DNA of 64,000 nucleotides from Helicobacter labacensis (GTDB taxonomy: Bacteria > Campylobacterota > Campylobacteria > Campylobacterales > Helicobacteraceae): NCBI RefSeq assembly GCF_003660285.1, contig NZ_QXQQ01000001.1, positions 1-64,000 on the forward strand, written 5' to 3'. Each line of letters starts with the position of its first letter. The first letter of the stretch is position 1. The notes under the pieces are model-generated. The model worked only from the letters and a program-made list of their open reading frames with translations. It ran no database searches and was not told where the DNA came from. Positions 51,198 to 62,352 of this stretch are shown here, one piece after another. Both the position numbers and the translations under genes were made by a program.

Positions 51198-53792
51198 ATG
51201 GATACTCGCATGATTAAAACCCTTGTGAATAAAATTATCGGCACGAAAAACCAGCGCGCCATCAAGGCTTACCAACAACGCGTAGCAAAAATCAATGCGT
51301 TAGAGAAAGAGTGTAGCGTGTTTAGCGATGCGCAGTTGCAAGAAGCCTTTGAGGGTTTGAAAGCCCAAGTGCGCCATCAAGAAAGAAGTCTAGATGAGGT
51401 CTTATGCCAGAGTTTTGCGATCACGCGGGAGGCTTCTAAGCGCGTGTTGGGTATGCGCCATTTTGATGTGCAACTCATCGGGGGCATGGTTTTGCACGAG
51501 GGCAAGATCGCTGAGATGAAAACCGGGGAGGGGAAAACTTTGGTGGCGACTTTGGCAGTGGCTTTGCATGCGATGAGCGGGCAAAGTGTGCATGTGGTGA
51601 CTGTGAATGACTATTTAGCCCAAAGGGATGCTAGGGAGATGGAGCCTCTTTATAATTTTTTGGGCTATAGTGTGGGCGTGGTGGTGGGGGGAAGTTTTGA
51701 TGAGGAACGCCTAGAGATTTACGCCAATGATGTTGTTTATGGCACGAATAATGAATTTGGCTTTGATTATTTGCGCGACAACATGAAGTATTCTTTGGAT
51801 CAAAAGGCGCAAAAAGAACACGCCTTTGCGATCATTGATGAGGTGGATTCGATCTTGATTGATGAAGCCCGCACGCCCCTAATCATCTCAGGACCAGTCA
51901 ATAAGCGCATGGAGAATTACGAACGCGCGGACATGGTCGCCCAAAACATGCAACTTGACACAGATTTTACCATTGATGAAAAAAACCGCGTGATTCTCAT
52001 CACCGAAGAGGGCATTAAGAAAGCTGAAAATCTCTTTGGGGTGGATAATCTCTACAGCCTAGATAACGCCATTCTCTCCCACCATTTGGATCAAGCCCTC
52101 AAGGCGCATTACTTATTTGCCCGAGATAGGGACTATGTGGTTTCTAATGGAGAGGTGGTGATTGTGGACGAATTTACCGGGCGTTTGAGCGAAGGTAGGC
52201 GCTTTAGTGAGGGCTTACACCAAGCCCTAGAGGCAAAAGAAAAAGTGGGAATCAAAGAAGAGAGTCAAACTCTAGCAGACATCACTTTTCAGAACTATTT
52301 TAGGCTCTATGACAAGCTAGCGGGCATGACGGGCACTGCCCAAACAGAAGCCACGGAGTTTTTAGAAATCTATAATTTGGAGGTGATCTCTATTCCCACC
52401 AATATCCCCATCCAGCGCAAGGATTTAAACGATCTCATCTATAAGAGTGAGAGGGAGAAATTTGAAGCGGTGATCGCCAAGATCAAAGAATTGCACGCCA
52501 AGGGGCAACCCGTGCTGGTGGGCACAGCGAGCATCCAAAAAAGCGAGGTTTTACATGCTTTGTTGCAACAAGAGCGCATCCCCCACACCGTTTTAAACGC
52601 CAAACAGCACACCAAAGAAGCCGAGATCATCAAGGATGCCGGACTCAAAGGGGCTGTTACTATTGCCACTAACATGGCTGGGCGTGGGGTGGATATTAAG
52701 CTCAGTGAGGAGATCAAGCAATTAGGCGGGCTTTACATCATTGGCACAGAACGCCATGAGAGCAGGCGCATTGACAACCAACTTAGAGGGCGTAGCGGAC
52801 GGCAGGGCGATCCGGGGGTTAGTCAATTTTATTTGAGCCTAGAGGATAGCTTGTTGCGCATTTTTGGGAGCGATCGCATTAAGGGGGTGATGGAGAAATT
52901 GGGCTTGAAAGATGGGGAATACATTGAATCCAAGCTAGTAACACGCTCGGTAGAGAACGCCCAAAAGAAAGTGGAAGCCCTGCACTTTGAGAGTCGTAAA
53001 CACTTGCTAGAATACGATGATGTAGCCAACGAGCAACGCAAAACCGTCTACAAATTCCGCAACGAATTGTTGGATGATAATTACGACATCAGCGCGCGCA
53101 TCGAGGAGAATCGCCAATACGCGGTGATGAAGATTTTAGAAAGCCAACAAGCCTTTGAGGCGCAGGACTTCAGCGCGCAGGATTTACAGAGTATCGCCCA
53201 TGTCTTGCAGGAGGAGTTCAACGCCCATATTGATTTTGAGGACTTGGAGGAGGATAGTTTAGCTAGCTTGGAGGCGTTTATTCTTGGCGCGCTAGAAGAG
53301 CAATACCAAGCCAAGATGGAGGGGATAGAGGATCGCAACAAGATCGAGCGCATCATCTATCTACAGATTTTGGACAACGCGTGGCGCGAACATCTCTACA
53401 CGATGGACAATCTCAAGACCGGGATCGGGCTTAGAGGCTATAACCAGAAAGACCCCTTGGTGGAGTATAAAAAAGAAAGCTACAATCTCTTTTTAGAACT
53501 CATCGACTCGATCAAGCTAGAGGCGATCAAGACTTTCCATAAGCTAGAGTTGAGCCGTAGCACCCATGAGGACACCCAGAGATTCTTTAGCGACCTAGAG
53601 GAAGCCCGCGAGGAGTTGAGTTTTAATAATTCAGAAATTGAGTTGGCTTTGAGTAATTGGGAGATGGAAGAAAAAGAAGTGCCCAAGAGCATTTCTAGGA
53701 ACGCGCCCTGTCCTTGCGGGAGCGGGAAGAAATACAAGCATTGCCATGCCAAGAGTGGTCCTAAAAAAGGGATTTTTGCCAAACCCAAATGA
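51198..53792 (+). CDS. secA: Preprotein translocase ATPase SecA
   Basis: SecA pushes unfolded preproteins through SecYEG. The 864-residue protein has Walker [15 protein letters not shown] near residue 105, [16 protein letters not shown] (Walker B) near residue 210, NMAGRGVDI near 490 and the C-terminal zinc site [13 protein letters not shown] used for SecB or ribosome contact. The ATG is 17 bases after the -10 box. The lolC/E-like gene overlaps its stop by four bases. H. pylori counterpart HP0786. Confidence 0.97.
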   Translation: MDTRMIKTLVNKIIGTKNQRAIKAYQQRVAKINALEKECSVFSDAQLQEAFEGLKAQVRHQERSLDEVLCQSFAITREASKRVLGMRHFDVQLIGGMVLHEGKIAEMKTGEGKTLVATLAVALHAMSGQSVHVVTVNDYLAQRDAREMEPLYNFLGYSVGVVVGGSFDEERLEIYANDVVYGTNNEFGFDYLRDNMKYSLDQKAQKEHAFAIIDEVDSILIDEARTPLIISGPVNKRMENYERADMVAQNMQLDTDFTIDEKNRVILITEEGIKKAENLFGVDNLYSLDNAILSHHLDQALKAHYLFARDRDYVVSNGEVVIVDEFTGRLSEGRRFSEGLHQALEAKEKVGIKEESQTLADITFQNYFRLYDKLAGMTGTAQTEATEFLEIYNLEVISIPTNIPIQRKDLNDLIYKSEREKFEAVIAKIKELHAKGQPVLVGTASIQKSEVLHALLQQERIPHTVLNAKQHTKEAEIIKDAGLKGAVTIATNMAGRGVDIKLSEEIKQLGGLYIIGTERHESRRIDNQLRGRSGRQGDPGVSQFYLSLEDSLLRIFGSDRIKGVMEKLGLKDGEYIESKLVTRSVENAQKKVEALHFESRKHLLEYDDVANEQRKTVYKFRNELLDDNYDISARIEENRQYAVMKILESQQAFEAQDFSAQDLQSIAHVLQEEFNAHIDFEDLEEDSLASLEAFILGALEEQYQAKMEGIEDRNKIERIIYLQILDNAWREHLYTMDNLKTGIGLRGYNQKDPLVEYKKESYNLFLELIDSIKLEAIKTFHKLELSRSTHEDTQRFFSDLEEAREELSFNNSEIELALSNWEMEEKEVPKSISRNAPCPCGSGKKYKHCHAKSGPKKGIFAKPK

Positions 53793-55027
53793 GTGTGATC
53801 GCGCCCTCTTTGGTGCCCTTCTTGGTGCGCCGTTATTTGCGCTTTGATAAAAACCAGCCCTTTATTAGCATCACCGCATTGTTGGCTTTTTTGGGGGTGG
53901 GGGTGGGGGTGATGGTGCTCATTGTGGCGATGGCGATCATGAATGGCATGAATAAGGAGTTCGAAGCCAAACTATTTGTGATGAACTACCCTTTAACTTT
54001 GTATACAACAAGTTATGCGGGCATTGAACAAAACACTTTAGAAGCCTTAGAACGCAAGTTTCCCCATTTGCTCTTTAGCCCCTACTTGCAAATGCAGGTT
54101 GTGGCGCGCTTTAATGGCATGGTGAATGGAGGGCTATTATTTGGGGTGGACATAGACAGGGAATTGCGCATCAACACCATTTTAAAAAAAAGCTTTGATA
54201 CACAGAGTTTACAACGCTTTAAATCCACGCCCTTCCACCTCATTGTGGGTAAAACCTTAAAAGAATCGCTTTTACTGGGCAACGCCAAGAAATTGGATCT
54301 ATTTTTCACCAAATTAGAGCCCACTGGCTTTGTGCTCTCCCCCACCATGAAACGCTTTGAGGTAGACGGGGTCTTTGAATCCGGGCTTAGGGCTTATGAC
54401 AATAGCTATCTTTACACTAATTTAAAAGCCCTGAGCGCAATCAGAAACTTGCCTGCTGGGGTATATGATGGAATCCATGTGTATTCACAACATGCAATGG
54501 AGGATATGGACAAAATCAAAGAAGCACTTAAGGAGATTCCCAATCACGGCATAGGTATTGAGGGGTGGTGGCAACAAAATGGGAACTTCTTTTCGGCAAT
54601 GGCTTTAGAAAAGCGCGCGCTTTTTATCGTGTTGATGCTCATTATTTTAATGGCCTCTTTAAACATCATTAGCTCTTTACTCATGGTGGTGATGCACCGC
54701 CGCAAAGAGATCGCTCTATTACTCAGTCTAGGGGCTAGCACTAAGGAGATTCAGCAGAGTTTTTTTGTCTTGGGGAGTGTGATTGGGGGGAGCGGGATTA
54801 TCTTGGGCGTGATCTTGGCTTTTTTGGCGATGGGCTTGTTGGCGCATTTCCCTATTATTTCTCTGCCTGCTGATGTCTATGGCATGGATAAACTGCCCCT
54901 GGATTTGGCGATGGGCGATTTTCTAGGCACACTCATTGGGGCTACTTTGATTGTCGCGCTCTCTTCTTACTACCCCGCGCGCAAGGCAGCCAGCGTAAAT
55001 GCACTAGCGGTGTTGCGCAATGAATAG
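53789..55027 (+). CDS. LolC/LolE-family ABC permease
   Basis: The 412-residue membrane protein has the MacB/LolCE plan: a first helix (residues 28-52, [20 protein letters not shown]), a large periplasmic domain and three C-terminal helices with [20 protein letters not shown] as the coupling loop. It extracts outer-membrane lipoproteins and hands them to LolA. It starts inside the secA stop (ATGA). A single LolC/E-type permease is usual in Campylobacterota (sometimes called LolF). H. pylori counterpart HP0787. Confidence 0.9.
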   Translation: MSVIAPSLVPFLVRRYLRFDKNQPFISITALLAFLGVGVGVMVLIVAMAIMNGMNKEFEAKLFVMNYPLTLYTTSYAGIEQNTLEALERKFPHLLFSPYLQMQVVARFNGMVNGGLLFGVDIDRELRINTILKKSFDTQSLQRFKSTPFHLIVGKTLKESLLLGNAKKLDLFFTKLEPTGFVLSPTMKRFEVDGVFESGLRAYDNSYLYTNLKALSAIRNLPAGVYDGIHVYSQHAMEDMDKIKEALKEIPNHGIGIEGWWQQNGNFFSAMALEKRALFIVLMLIILMASLNIISSLLMVVMHRRKEIALLLSLGASTKEIQQSFFVLGSVIGGSGIILGVILAFLAMGLLAHFPIISLPADVYGMDKLPLDLAMGDFLGTLIGATLIVALSSYYPARKAASVNALAVLRNE

Positions 55028-55049
55028 GACAATTTAAGCTAGATTGCGC

Positions 55050-55055
55050 TAGAAT
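55050..55055 (+). promoter_or_regulatory. -10 promoter of the RRM protein gene
   Basis: TAGAAT lies 50 bases before the TTG start; a GGAGAG ribosome site lies in between. Confidence 0.5.
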
Positions 55056-55105
55056 GGGCGCGTCTTTTAGCGTCAGCTAAAGAGAAATTTCGCGGAGAGA
55101 GCACT

Positions 55106-55351
55106 TTGAAGAATATTTATGTAGGGAATTTGGTTTATAGCGCTACAGAGCAAGAGGTAGAAGAGCTCTTTAGCCAGTTTGGGGCGGTGAGTTCTGTCAA
55201 ACTCATTTTAGATCGAGAAACCAAAAGACCTAAGGGATTTGGGTTTGTGGAAATGGAAGACGAAGGCGCGCTCAAAGCGATCAGCACTCTAGACAACACG
55301 GATTTTATGGGTAGAACTATCCGCGTTACTGAAGCCAATCCTAGAAGATAG
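55106..55351 (+). CDS. RRM-type RNA-binding protein
   Basis: The 81-residue protein is one RRM: RNP2 is IYVGNLVY at the start and RNP1 is KGFGFVEM near residue 48, with aromatic residues for RNA stacking. It resembles H. pylori HP0827 and the cyanobacterial Rbp family. It starts at a TTG with GGAGAGAG upstream. It probably binds single-stranded RNA; the targets are unknown. Confidence 0.93.
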   Translation: MKNIYVGNLVYSATEQEVEELFSQFGAVSSVKLILDRETKRPKGFGFVEMEDEGALKAISTLDNTDFMGRTIRVTEANPRR

Positions 55352-55359
55352 CCCACACT

Positions 55360-56373
55360 CTAAAAAGCAAAACTGACTTCAGCCGTGCCGATGTTGTGGC
55401 TTTCGGGTTGTTCGCGGAAGGTTTTGCTCAAATTGGTGGCGATGATGGCGATTCTAAAGCCCTTGTAAAGCAAGGCGACTCCCCCTTCTAAGGCGTAGAG
55501 TGCCACCGGGAGGTGTGTGATACCCTGTGTTTGGGGGCTATTGCCTTGGATAAAAATGTCAATGGGTTGGTAGCTCCCTGACACCCCCGCAAAGATATAA
55601 AAAGATAATTTGTTGCTATAGGGGAATCCCCCGCTTAGATTGGAGTTGATCTTGTTGGGTCCAAAATCCACATCTAAATTATAACCCACACGCAATAGAG
55701 AGCCTAAGCGTGCGTGCGTGATGGCGTTGCCCAGAGTGATGTCTATGCCCGGGATTAAGTCTATGCTAAGAAAGCGCGTTTGTAGCAGGGGGATTTTACG
55801 CAACCATTGGTAGGCGATCTCAAAGGTAAATTCATTGCGGATTTGGTGTTGCCAACCTAAAAAACGCTTGTCGCCCAGTTTGTTATGCACCCAATCTTGA
55901 ATTTCTTGCGCAAAGGCATGGGGTCCTACGGTGCCAAAGGAAATAAATAAACTCTCTAAGCTGTGCGCGCTACGCTGAAAAACCCCCAAATCTGCCTTAA
56001 GCCAGCCGGCATAGAGGTGATCCCCGGGCACTATAGCTTGTTGGCGGTAATGCTCTAGCAAGGGGGTGTAAATGCTTTGACTCACCAAGAGAGCAAAACG
56101 CGTCATTTTAGGGGATTTGTAGAGCAGACTGGCGTAACGACTCCATGCCAGCCAAGATTTGGCGTAAGCCGCCCCCCAGAAATTGTATTCTTTACTCACA
56201 TAACCCACGCGGTTACCCGCCGTGTAGTAGCGATCGATGGGGTGTAAATACGCGTCATTTTCGCTTAGAAGCGTGATAGACTGCTTTTTATAGGGCACTA
56301 AAGTGGTAGGGGTTTGCAATAAAGAGCGCGCCTCACCCACGCCACATAGAAGCAACAACAGCCATACAAACAC
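55360..56373 (-). CDS. lpxR: LpxR-like lipid A 3'-O-deacylase
   Basis: The 337-residue protein has a signal peptide (FVWLLLLLCGVGEA) and the DUF2219/LpxR outer-membrane barrel pattern ending in Phe (AEVSFAF). Catalytic-type residues are in place: Asn-Asp in LLSENDAYLHPIDRYYTAGN, and Gln/His in EIQDWVHNKLG, followed by GWQHQIRNEF. LpxR removes 3'-acyl chains from lipid A; H. pylori HP0694 does so and helps hide the LPS from innate immunity. It uses a GTG start six bases after AAAAGG. It precedes truA's transcript end by 20 bases in the leftward direction. Confidence 0.87.
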   Translation of the reverse strand: MFVWLLLLLCGVGEARSLLQTPTTLVPYKKQSITLLSENDAYLHPIDRYYTAGNRVGYVSKEYNFWGAAYAKSWLAWSRYASLLYKSPKMTRFALLVSQSIYTPLLEHYRQQAIVPGDHLYAGWLKADLGVFQRSAHSLESLFISFGTVGPHAFAQEIQDWVHNKLGDKRFLGWQHQIRNEFTFEIAYQWLRKIPLLQTRFLSIDLIPGIDITLGNAITHARLGSLLRVGYNLDVDFGPNKINSNLSGGFPYSNKLSFYIFAGVSGSYQPIDIFIQGNSPQTQGITHLPVALYALEGGVALLYKGFRIAIIATNLSKTFREQPESHNIGTAEVSFAF

Positions 56374-56392
56374 AGCAATCCTTTTAGGGGGG

Positions 56393-57115
56393 TTAATAGT
56401 CCACGCGCGCTAGATAAAGCCCTTGGGGGGGAGCGGGGGTGTTGTGGTGGCGTTGTTGGGTAGCAATTTGATCTTGTAGTTGCGCTAAACTTAGATGTCC
56501 CAAGGAGTGTGCCAACGCCGCGCCCACCATCAAGCGCACTTGGGCGCGTAAGAAGCTGGGCGCGCTGATGTAAATCACCCCGCAGGGCACGCCTAAAAAC
56601 GAACGCGCAACACACTTGGCTTTATAAATCTGCCTTTGGGTGTTGCGCGATTCTTGCTTGCTAAAATATTTGAAATCATGCACGCCTATAAACGCGTTTA
56701 AAGCCTGTTGTAGGCGCGTTAAATCCCCATGTTCACAGCAAGCGATGTAACGGCTTAAGAAAGGATTATGCAGTTTTTGAGTGAAGACATAAACATAGGT
56801 GCGCTTGAGCGCGCAAAAACGCGGGTGAAACTCTAGAGGCACGATCTGCAGGCATCTGCAAGTGATGTGGGGAGCGAGTTTAGAAGGGAGGTGTCTTTGC
56901 AAAGTCTCTAGGGGCAGGCTAGCGCAAAAGGAGATCACTTGGGCTAGAGCATGCACACCTTTATCTGTCCTGCCCGCGCTCAAGCAGGGGCTAGCAATCC
57001 CCAAGGCGTGCAAGCTAGCCTCTAAAACCCCCTGCACACTGGGTAGATGGGGTTGCTTAGCGTAACCACAAAACGCGCTCCCATCATAAGCGATCACCAT
57101 TTTAAAGCGGCGCAT
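56393..57115 (-). CDS. truA: tRNA pseudouridine synthase A
   Basis: TruA makes pseudouridine at positions 38-40 of tRNA. The 240-residue protein has the catalytic Asp in SAGRTDKGVHALAQ near residue 49 and the FKYFSKQE and FLRAQVRLMVGA segments of the family. The ATG at 57115 shares bases with the stop of the preceding permease (TGATG). H. pylori counterpart HP0361. Confidence 0.95.
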   Translation of the reverse strand: MRRFKMVIAYDGSAFCGYAKQPHLPSVQGVLEASLHALGIASPCLSAGRTDKGVHALAQVISFCASLPLETLQRHLPSKLAPHITCRCLQIVPLEFHPRFCALKRTYVYVFTQKLHNPFLSRYIACCEHGDLTRLQQALNAFIGVHDFKYFSKQESRNTQRQIYKAKCVARSFLGVPCGVIYISAPSFLRAQVRLMVGAALAHSLGHLSLAQLQDQIATQQRHHNTPAPPQGLYLARVDY

Positions 57116-58162
57116 CAATAAAAACGCACCACCACGCGCCTATAGAGCGCATACGCCCCGACAAACCACACAATGGGCAAGGTGATTGTGCCCACCAAAG
57201 GCGCATCTTGACTCACCACATGCATGCTTAAAAAATACAACCCTACAGCCACCAACACATAGACATAAGAGAGATTTTTAGCATAACGCGGGTTAGCAAC
57301 CCCAAACAAGGGGATGAGAAATAAGCTAGCTAAAGGAAAGAGCGCGACTAAGATGGCTTGGGTGAAACGCCTTTGTTGGTTTTGATCCGGATGCGCCCCA
57401 AAGGCTTTTTTCCAATAGCCTATGTAATCATGCCCATGCAAGTAAGCCGAGTTGGAACGGCTAGAAAATACCGGCCTGTTCTTTAAGATGAGCTCTTTAA
57501 AATGCACTTTGCGCACTTGATCTTTAGTGGCAAAATAGGCGTTACCATGGTCTAATTCCAATTCAAATAGCCCCTGTTGGTTACGGATTCGCCCCTCTTT
57601 AGCGATGATAAAACTCTCCGTTACCAAACTCTTGTGCGAAAAAAGCACCAAATCGCTAAAGACTCCATTGTGGCTTTTACCCACATACACTAGCCAATCT
57701 CCTAGCTTTTGCCCAAATTCCCCCGCTTGGATATTCACATCCACGCGCTCTTTTTTATCCCGCAAGAAAGAGTAATAAGCGCTCTTGGAAGCCGGGACCA
57801 AAATGAGAGAAAACACCAATAAGATCGCGCTCACCACCACGCACAGGGGCAATAAGGCTTTCACCAACTCCTTAGGGGCGATTCCTAGGGAAAAGAACAC
57901 CAGCAATTCGTGATCGTAAGAGAGTCTAGCCAGCCCGATCACGCATGCGCTAAAAAAAAGTGATGGGGATGATGAAAAAGATCGTCCCGGGCAAGAGATA
58001 CAAATAGAGTTGCAAGAGATCCAACGCGCTGAGTTTCACCACCAAAGTTACCGTGGCGATACTAATGAGCATCACAATTGAAGCGATGAAAAAGAGCACC
58101 AGAAAGAAAGAAAAGAAAACTTGGGCTATGGCGTTGAGCATATAGCCTTTAGCAACGCGCAC
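57115..58162 (-). pseudogene. lptF: LptF/LptG-family permease gene broken at an eight-T tract
   Basis: The 5' part (from a GTG at 58162) encodes a first membrane helix, QVFFSFFLVLFFIASIVMLI, and a second, then stops at TAG right after ITFF. One base further the sequence reads ACVIGLARLSYDHELLVFFS and continues with periplasmic and three C-terminal membrane segments to 57115. With seven T instead of eight (57952-57959 on the complementary strand) both parts join into a 348-residue permease, the usual LptF length. The joined region matches the conserved loop of the family. H. pylori counterpart HP0362. A functional copy would be essential for LPS export, so phase variation, slippage or a base-calling error must be considered. 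Confidence 0.85.
57952..57959. repeat. Homopolymer of eight A (T on the coding strand) in the lptF-like gene
   Basis: The plus strand reads T, eight A, G here. It is the exact point of the frame change in the permease gene: seven or ten would keep the gene open, eight does not. Confidence 0.95.
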
Positions 58163-58165
58163 CGC

Positions 58166-58798
58166 TCACACCCCTCGCTTAACCCCATTGACAATAGGGA
58201 CAAACAGACAGCTATCTAACACACTTTGCACTTCCAAACGCCCCTTTTGTTTGACAAAACGCGTGATTCTTTGGCTTTGCTCCTCCCCTATGGGCGCGAT
58301 CAAAATCCCACCCTCCTCTAGTTGATCCACCAACGCGCTAGGGATACTAGACGCGCACGCTGAAAGGAGAATGCGATCATAGGGGGCATAATCCTGCCAA
58401 CCTGCCTGCCCGTCTCCTAATTTGGTGTGGATATTGGTTACCTTGAGTTTTCTAAAACGCTCTTTTGCCTCAAGCAAGAGTTTTTCAATGCGCTCAATGG
58501 TAAATACCCGCCTAAACAGTTTGGAGAGCACCATAGCCTGATACCCACTCCCACAGCCAATCTCTAGCACGCTATCCACTTGGTAGGGCTGTAAAAATTG
58601 CGTCATCTTAGCCACGGTTAAAGGAGAGCTGATGAACTGATCTGCGCCCATGGGCAAGGCATCTAGGCTATAGGCAAGTTGTTTAGAGGGCACGAACTCC
58701 TCGCGCGGGATCGCACAAATAGCCTGCTTGATCCTCTCCTCTAGGGGGAAGTGTTTGGCAATGGCCGCACACATGTGGGCGTTTTGGATGCGGTGCAT
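58166..58798 (-). CDS. pcm: Protein-L-isoaspartate O-methyltransferase
   Basis: Pcm methylates damaged isoaspartyl residues so that they can revert. The 210-residue protein has the SAM-binding [19 protein letters not shown] near residue 80, preceded by [14 protein letters not shown], and followed by [11 protein letters not shown]. The start shares bases with the nrdB stop (TGATG). H. pylori counterpart HP0363. It is translationally coupled to nrdB and followed four bases later by the lptF-like gene. Confidence 0.93.
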   Translation of the reverse strand: MHRIQNAHMCAAIAKHFPLEERIKQAICAIPREEFVPSKQLAYSLDALPMGADQFISSPLTVAKMTQFLQPYQVDSVLEIGCGSGYQAMVLSKLFRRVFTIERIEKLLLEAKERFRKLKVTNIHTKLGDGQAGWQDYAPYDRILLSACASSIPSALVDQLEEGGILIAPIGEEQSQRITRFVKQKGRLEVQSVLDSCLFVPIVNGVKRGV

Positions 58799-59841
58799 CA
58801 AAACCCTTCAAAATTCAACGCGCCTTTAGCGTAATTACTCACCCGCCCCTCAAAGAAGTTCGATCTCTGATCGTTGAAGCTGGCAAACTGATCCACCCAT
58901 CTAATGGGGTGTTTGGTATGGTAAAGTTTGGGTAAACCCACGGCGTGCAAACGCGTGTCCGCCAAATACTCTATATAGGCGCGCAAATTGGTGGGGTTTA
59001 AGTCTAAAATCTCATCTTGGGTGATGATGCGCCCCCATGCACTTTCTAATTCCACGGCTTGCGCGAACATGGCGCGCACTTCCTCAATGAGATCGGGAGT
59101 GAAGAGGTCTTTTCTCTCTTTTTTTAGGGTGTTGATCATATTTTGAAAAAGGGCAAGATGGGTTACCTCATCGCGTTGGATAAAGCGAATCATCTGGGCG
59201 GATCCAAGCATCTTCCCGCTTCTAGCCAGCGCGTAGAAAAAACTAAACCCGCTGTAAAAGTAAATGCCCTCTAAGATCTGGTTAGCAAACAACGCCTTGA
59301 GCAAATTGCGCTCTGTTTGTTCACAGGACAAATCCATATACACTTGCGCCACACAATCGTTTTTGTTTTTCAAGACCTCATCGGTGCGCCACATCTCATA
59401 AATCTCATCGCTATTAGCGCTAATACTCTCCACCATCACCGCATAGCTATGGCTGTGCAAGGCTTCTTCATAGGCTTGGCGCACCAAGCAGAGGTTGATT
59501 TCAGGGCTGGTGATAAAGGGGTTAATATTGTCAATCAAGTTATTAGTCTGCAAACTATCCATGAAAATGAGCTGGGCTAAGGCGCGGTCATAACCGATTT
59601 TTTCTTGCGTGCTGAGTTTGAGGTAGTGGGTTTTGTCCCCGTGCATGCTCACTTCTTCGGGAAACCAAGTGTTGTGTAACATGGTCTTCCACACCTTGTG
59701 CGCCCATTGGTATTTGATCTGGTTGAGATCGAACATGCCCGTAGGGTTGCCCCCAAAAATGCTACGATCTTGGGCTAGCTCTACAGATTGGGGGTTGTAA
59801 ATTTTCTTGCGTCCAAGAGAAATGGGCGTGTCTTTATGCAT
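58798..59841 (-). CDS. nrdB: Ribonucleotide reductase beta subunit (class Ia)
   Basis: NrdB holds the di-iron tyrosyl-radical cofactor for making deoxyribonucleotides. The 347-residue protein has the EEALHSHSY segment near residue 119, with Glu and His iron ligands and the radical Tyr spaced as in E. coli, and [13 protein letters not shown] near residue 227 with the second pair. The C-terminus (ALNFEGF) ends in a Phe-containing tail that would dock to NrdA. AAGGTGG lies before the ATG. The nrdA gene is not adjacent. H. pylori counterpart HP0364. Confidence 0.95.
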   Translation of the reverse strand: MHKDTPISLGRKKIYNPQSVELAQDRSIFGGNPTGMFDLNQIKYQWAHKVWKTMLHNTWFPEEVSMHGDKTHYLKLSTQEKIGYDRALAQLIFMDSLQTNNLIDNINPFITSPEINLCLVRQAYEEALHSHSYAVMVESISANSDEIYEMWRTDEVLKNKNDCVAQVYMDLSCEQTERNLLKALFANQILEGIYFYSGFSFFYALARSGKMLGSAQMIRFIQRDEVTHLALFQNMINTLKKERKDLFTPDLIEEVRAMFAQAVELESAWGRIITQDEILDLNPTNLRAYIEYLADTRLHAVGLPKLYHTKHPIRWVDQFASFNDQRSNFFEGRVSNYAKGALNFEGF

Positions 59842-59917
59842 GTATCCACCTTAAGAGATGTTGATGATTCCCACTATACCCCATGCAAACTTATTATTGG
59901 GTTATTGGGTGAAGATG

Positions 59918-59926
59918 TGCTAGCAT
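59918..59926 (+). promoter_or_regulatory. Extended -10 promoter of the MATE gene
   Basis: TGC followed by TAGCAT (59921-59926) ends six bases before the ATG at 59933. With no ribosome site in between, the transcript is probably leaderless. Confidence 0.5.
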
Positions 59927-59932
59927 ACACAC

Positions 59933-61252
59933 ATGGAAAAACTCAAAAAAATTCTCGGATTAGCCCTGCCCTCTGCAAGCAATAATTTTTTAGAAATCTT
60001 TGTGATGGCGATCTCCATTGTTTTTATGGGAAAACTCTCAGATAGCCACATTGTAGCGATGGGGGTGGGTTTGCAATACATCCTCTTGTTCTACGCGCTC
60101 AATTCGATCTTTTTCATTGGCACGAACGCGGTGTTAAGCCGCCTAGTAGGCGCGCAGGATTTAGAAAGCGTGGCGTTGGGTTATTCTAGCATCTTGTTAG
60201 GGGCAAGTGTGCTCTGCGTGTTAGCGTGCGCGCTAGGTTTTGGAGGGATTGGTCTCTTTGTGGGCTGGATGGGTTTGAGTGCCCAAGCCAGCGCGCTAGC
60301 TAGGCAGTACCTAGAAGTTTTCATTTTTGCGATGCCGGCCATTTTTCTTAAAAATGTGATGGTAGCCGCTTTGGCTAGTCTCTCTGATACTCTCACCCCC
60401 CTGTTTATTAAAACCCTGATGAGTGGGGTGTGTTTGCTACTCAACCAAGCATTGATTTTTGGAGATTGGGGGTTTGTGCGCTTAGACATCGCAGGGGCGG
60501 CATGGGCTAATGTGATCGTGGCGTTTTTGGAATTGGGGATTTTATTTGGGGTGATCGCGTGTAAAAACACCCCCTTGAAATTCCGCTGGAAATTCGATTG
60601 GAAATTTTTCAAGCGCACTTGGCATGTGGGTTGGCCCTCTGGCTTTGAAAGGCTACTGAGTTTATTTTCTATGGCATTAGTGTCCAAATTTGTCGCTAGC
60701 TACGGGGATGCGATCTTGGCAGGCATGCAGGTGGGTTTGCGCGTAGAAACCTTTAGCTTCATGCCCGGGCTAGGCTTTACCATCGCGTGCATGGTGTTAG
60801 TGGGACAGAATCTAGGGGCTAACCAAGTCCAAATGGCACAAGAGTATATCCGCACCACCCTTAAAGTCGCCGGCTCTTTGCTGGGACTTTTGGGGGTGTT
60901 GATGGTGATCTTTGCTAAACCCTTTGCTTCCATTTTCACCCACAATGCCGATGTGGTGCGTGTGGCTTCGTGGTATTTAGGCGCTGTGGGAATCTCCCAA
61001 GTGCCCTTGATCTTCTTGTTCGTGCTAGATGGGGCGTTTCGGGGTGCTGGGATGGCTAAAGTTTCGCTCTACATCAACACCGGGAGTTTGTGGAGTTTGC
61101 GCATTATCCCTATGTATCTCTCACTCAAGGCGGGCTTGGATGTCAGGTGGCTCTTTGCCATTATCTGTGTAGAAACCTATGTGCGCGCGGGGGTGTTCTT
61201 TTGGGCTTACAAACAGGGTTGGTGGAAAAAACCCGGGCGCTTTGTGCCCTAG
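59933..61252 (+). CDS. MATE-family efflux transporter
   Basis: The 439-residue protein has twelve hydrophobic segments and the MATE duplicated layout; [20 protein letters not shown] opens the first half, [19 protein letters not shown] the second, and [13 protein letters not shown] is the family GQN.GA motif. Such proteins export cationic drugs with H+ or Na+. The substrate is unknown. It converges with gmd, overlapping by four bases. Confidence 0.9.
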   Translation: MEKLKKILGLALPSASNNFLEIFVMAISIVFMGKLSDSHIVAMGVGLQYILLFYALNSIFFIGTNAVLSRLVGAQDLESVALGYSSILLGASVLCVLACALGFGGIGLFVGWMGLSAQASALARQYLEVFIFAMPAIFLKNVMVAALASLSDTLTPLFIKTLMSGVCLLLNQALIFGDWGFVRLDIAGAAWANVIVAFLELGILFGVIACKNTPLKFRWKFDWKFFKRTWHVGWPSGFERLLSLFSMALVSKFVASYGDAILAGMQVGLRVETFSFMPGLGFTIACMVLVGQNLGANQVQMAQEYIRTTLKVAGSLLGLLGVLMVIFAKPFASIFTHNADVVRVASWYLGAVGISQVPLIFLFVLDGAFRGAGMAKVSLYINTGSLWSLRIIPMYLSLKAGLDVRWLFAIICVETYVRAGVFFWAYKQGWWKKPGRFVP

Positions 61253-62343
61253 ACCAATAGAGCTTCTTTTTTAGCCAATAGCAAATCGCTAGTTAGCATG
61301 TCCAAAATGAGATCATCAACCCCAAATTGGCGTTTCCAACCTAATTCGCGCTCAATCTTGCTAGAATCGCCTAGCAATAAATCCACCTCTGTAGGTCTAA
61401 AATAGCGTGGATCCACACGCAACACAATTTGATTAGGGCTTAAAGGGTGGGTAAAATCCACAAGAGGGCTGGGTTTGAGATCCACCACCACACCCACCTC
61501 ATCTAAACCCTGACCTTGAAATGCCACAATCACGCCCACTTTTTCAAAGCAAGCCCGTGCAAAATCCCGGATACTCATTGTCTGCCCGCTAGCCACCACA
61601 TAATCTGTAGGGCTGTCATGCTGTAACATCAAATGCATCGCCACGACATAATCTTTGGCATGCCCATAGTCGCGCTTAGCGTCCAAATTCCCCAAATACA
61701 AGCAATCTTGCAAACCATAGAGCATGCGCGCAACCGCCATGGTGATCTTACGGGTTACAAAGGTTTCTCCGCGCACGGGGCTTTCATGGTTAAATAAAAT
61801 CCCATTGAGCGCAAAAAACCCATAAGCCTCGCGGTAATTTTTGGTGATGTAGTAGGCATAGAGTTTAGCCACGCCATAAGGGCTTCGCGGGTTAAAGGGG
61901 GTGTTTTCATTTTGGGGGGTTTGCAACACCTCCCCATAGAGTTCGGAGGTGCTGGCTTGATAAAAACGCGTGTCTTTAAGACCTAGCAAGCGCATCGCTT
62001 CTAATATACGCAAAGTCCCCAGCGCATCCACATTAGCCGTGTATTCAGGCATCTCAAAAGAAACCTGCACATGGCTTTGGGCGGCTAAGTTGTAAATTTC
62101 ATTAGGCTTGATCTTAGCAATCAGGGCGATCATGTTAGAAGAGTCGGTTAAATCCCCATAGTGCAAGAAAAAATGCGCATGGTTGCTATGCACATCCTCG
62201 TAAATGGCATCGATTCGGGCGGTGTTAAACGAAGAACTGCGCCTTTTGATCCCATGCACTTCATAGCCCAAATCCAACAAATAGCGCGCTAAATAACTCC
62301 CATCTTGACCGGTAATCCCAGTGATCAAGGCAACTTTTTTCAT
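61249..62343 (-). CDS. gmd: GDP-mannose 4,6-dehydratase
   Basis: Gmd makes GDP-4-keto-6-deoxymannose, the precursor of GDP-fucose for Lewis-type O-antigens or of other deoxysugars. The 364-residue SDR enzyme has the NADP motif [14 protein letters not shown] at the N-terminus, [13 protein letters not shown], the [11 protein letters not shown] active-site segment near residue 125 and the [16 protein letters not shown] Tyr-Lys pair near residue 156. AAAGGAAG precedes the ATG. It lies nine bases downstream of manC. In H. pylori the fucose synthase gene follows, here it does not. Confidence 0.96.
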   Translation of the reverse strand: MKKVALITGITGQDGSYLARYLLDLGYEVHGIKRRSSSFNTARIDAIYEDVHSNHAHFFLHYGDLTDSSNMIALIAKIKPNEIYNLAAQSHVQVSFEMPEYTANVDALGTLRILEAMRLLGLKDTRFYQASTSELYGEVLQTPQNENTPFNPRSPYGVAKLYAYYITKNYREAYGFFALNGILFNHESPVRGETFVTRKITMAVARMLYGLQDCLYLGNLDAKRDYGHAKDYVVAMHLMLQHDSPTDYVVASGQTMSIRDFARACFEKVGVIVAFQGQGLDEVGVVVDLKPSPLVDFTHPLSPNQIVLRVDPRYFRPTEVDLLLGDSSKIERELGWKRQFGVDDLILDMLTSDLLLAKKEALLV

Positions 62344-62352
62344 TTTCTTCCT

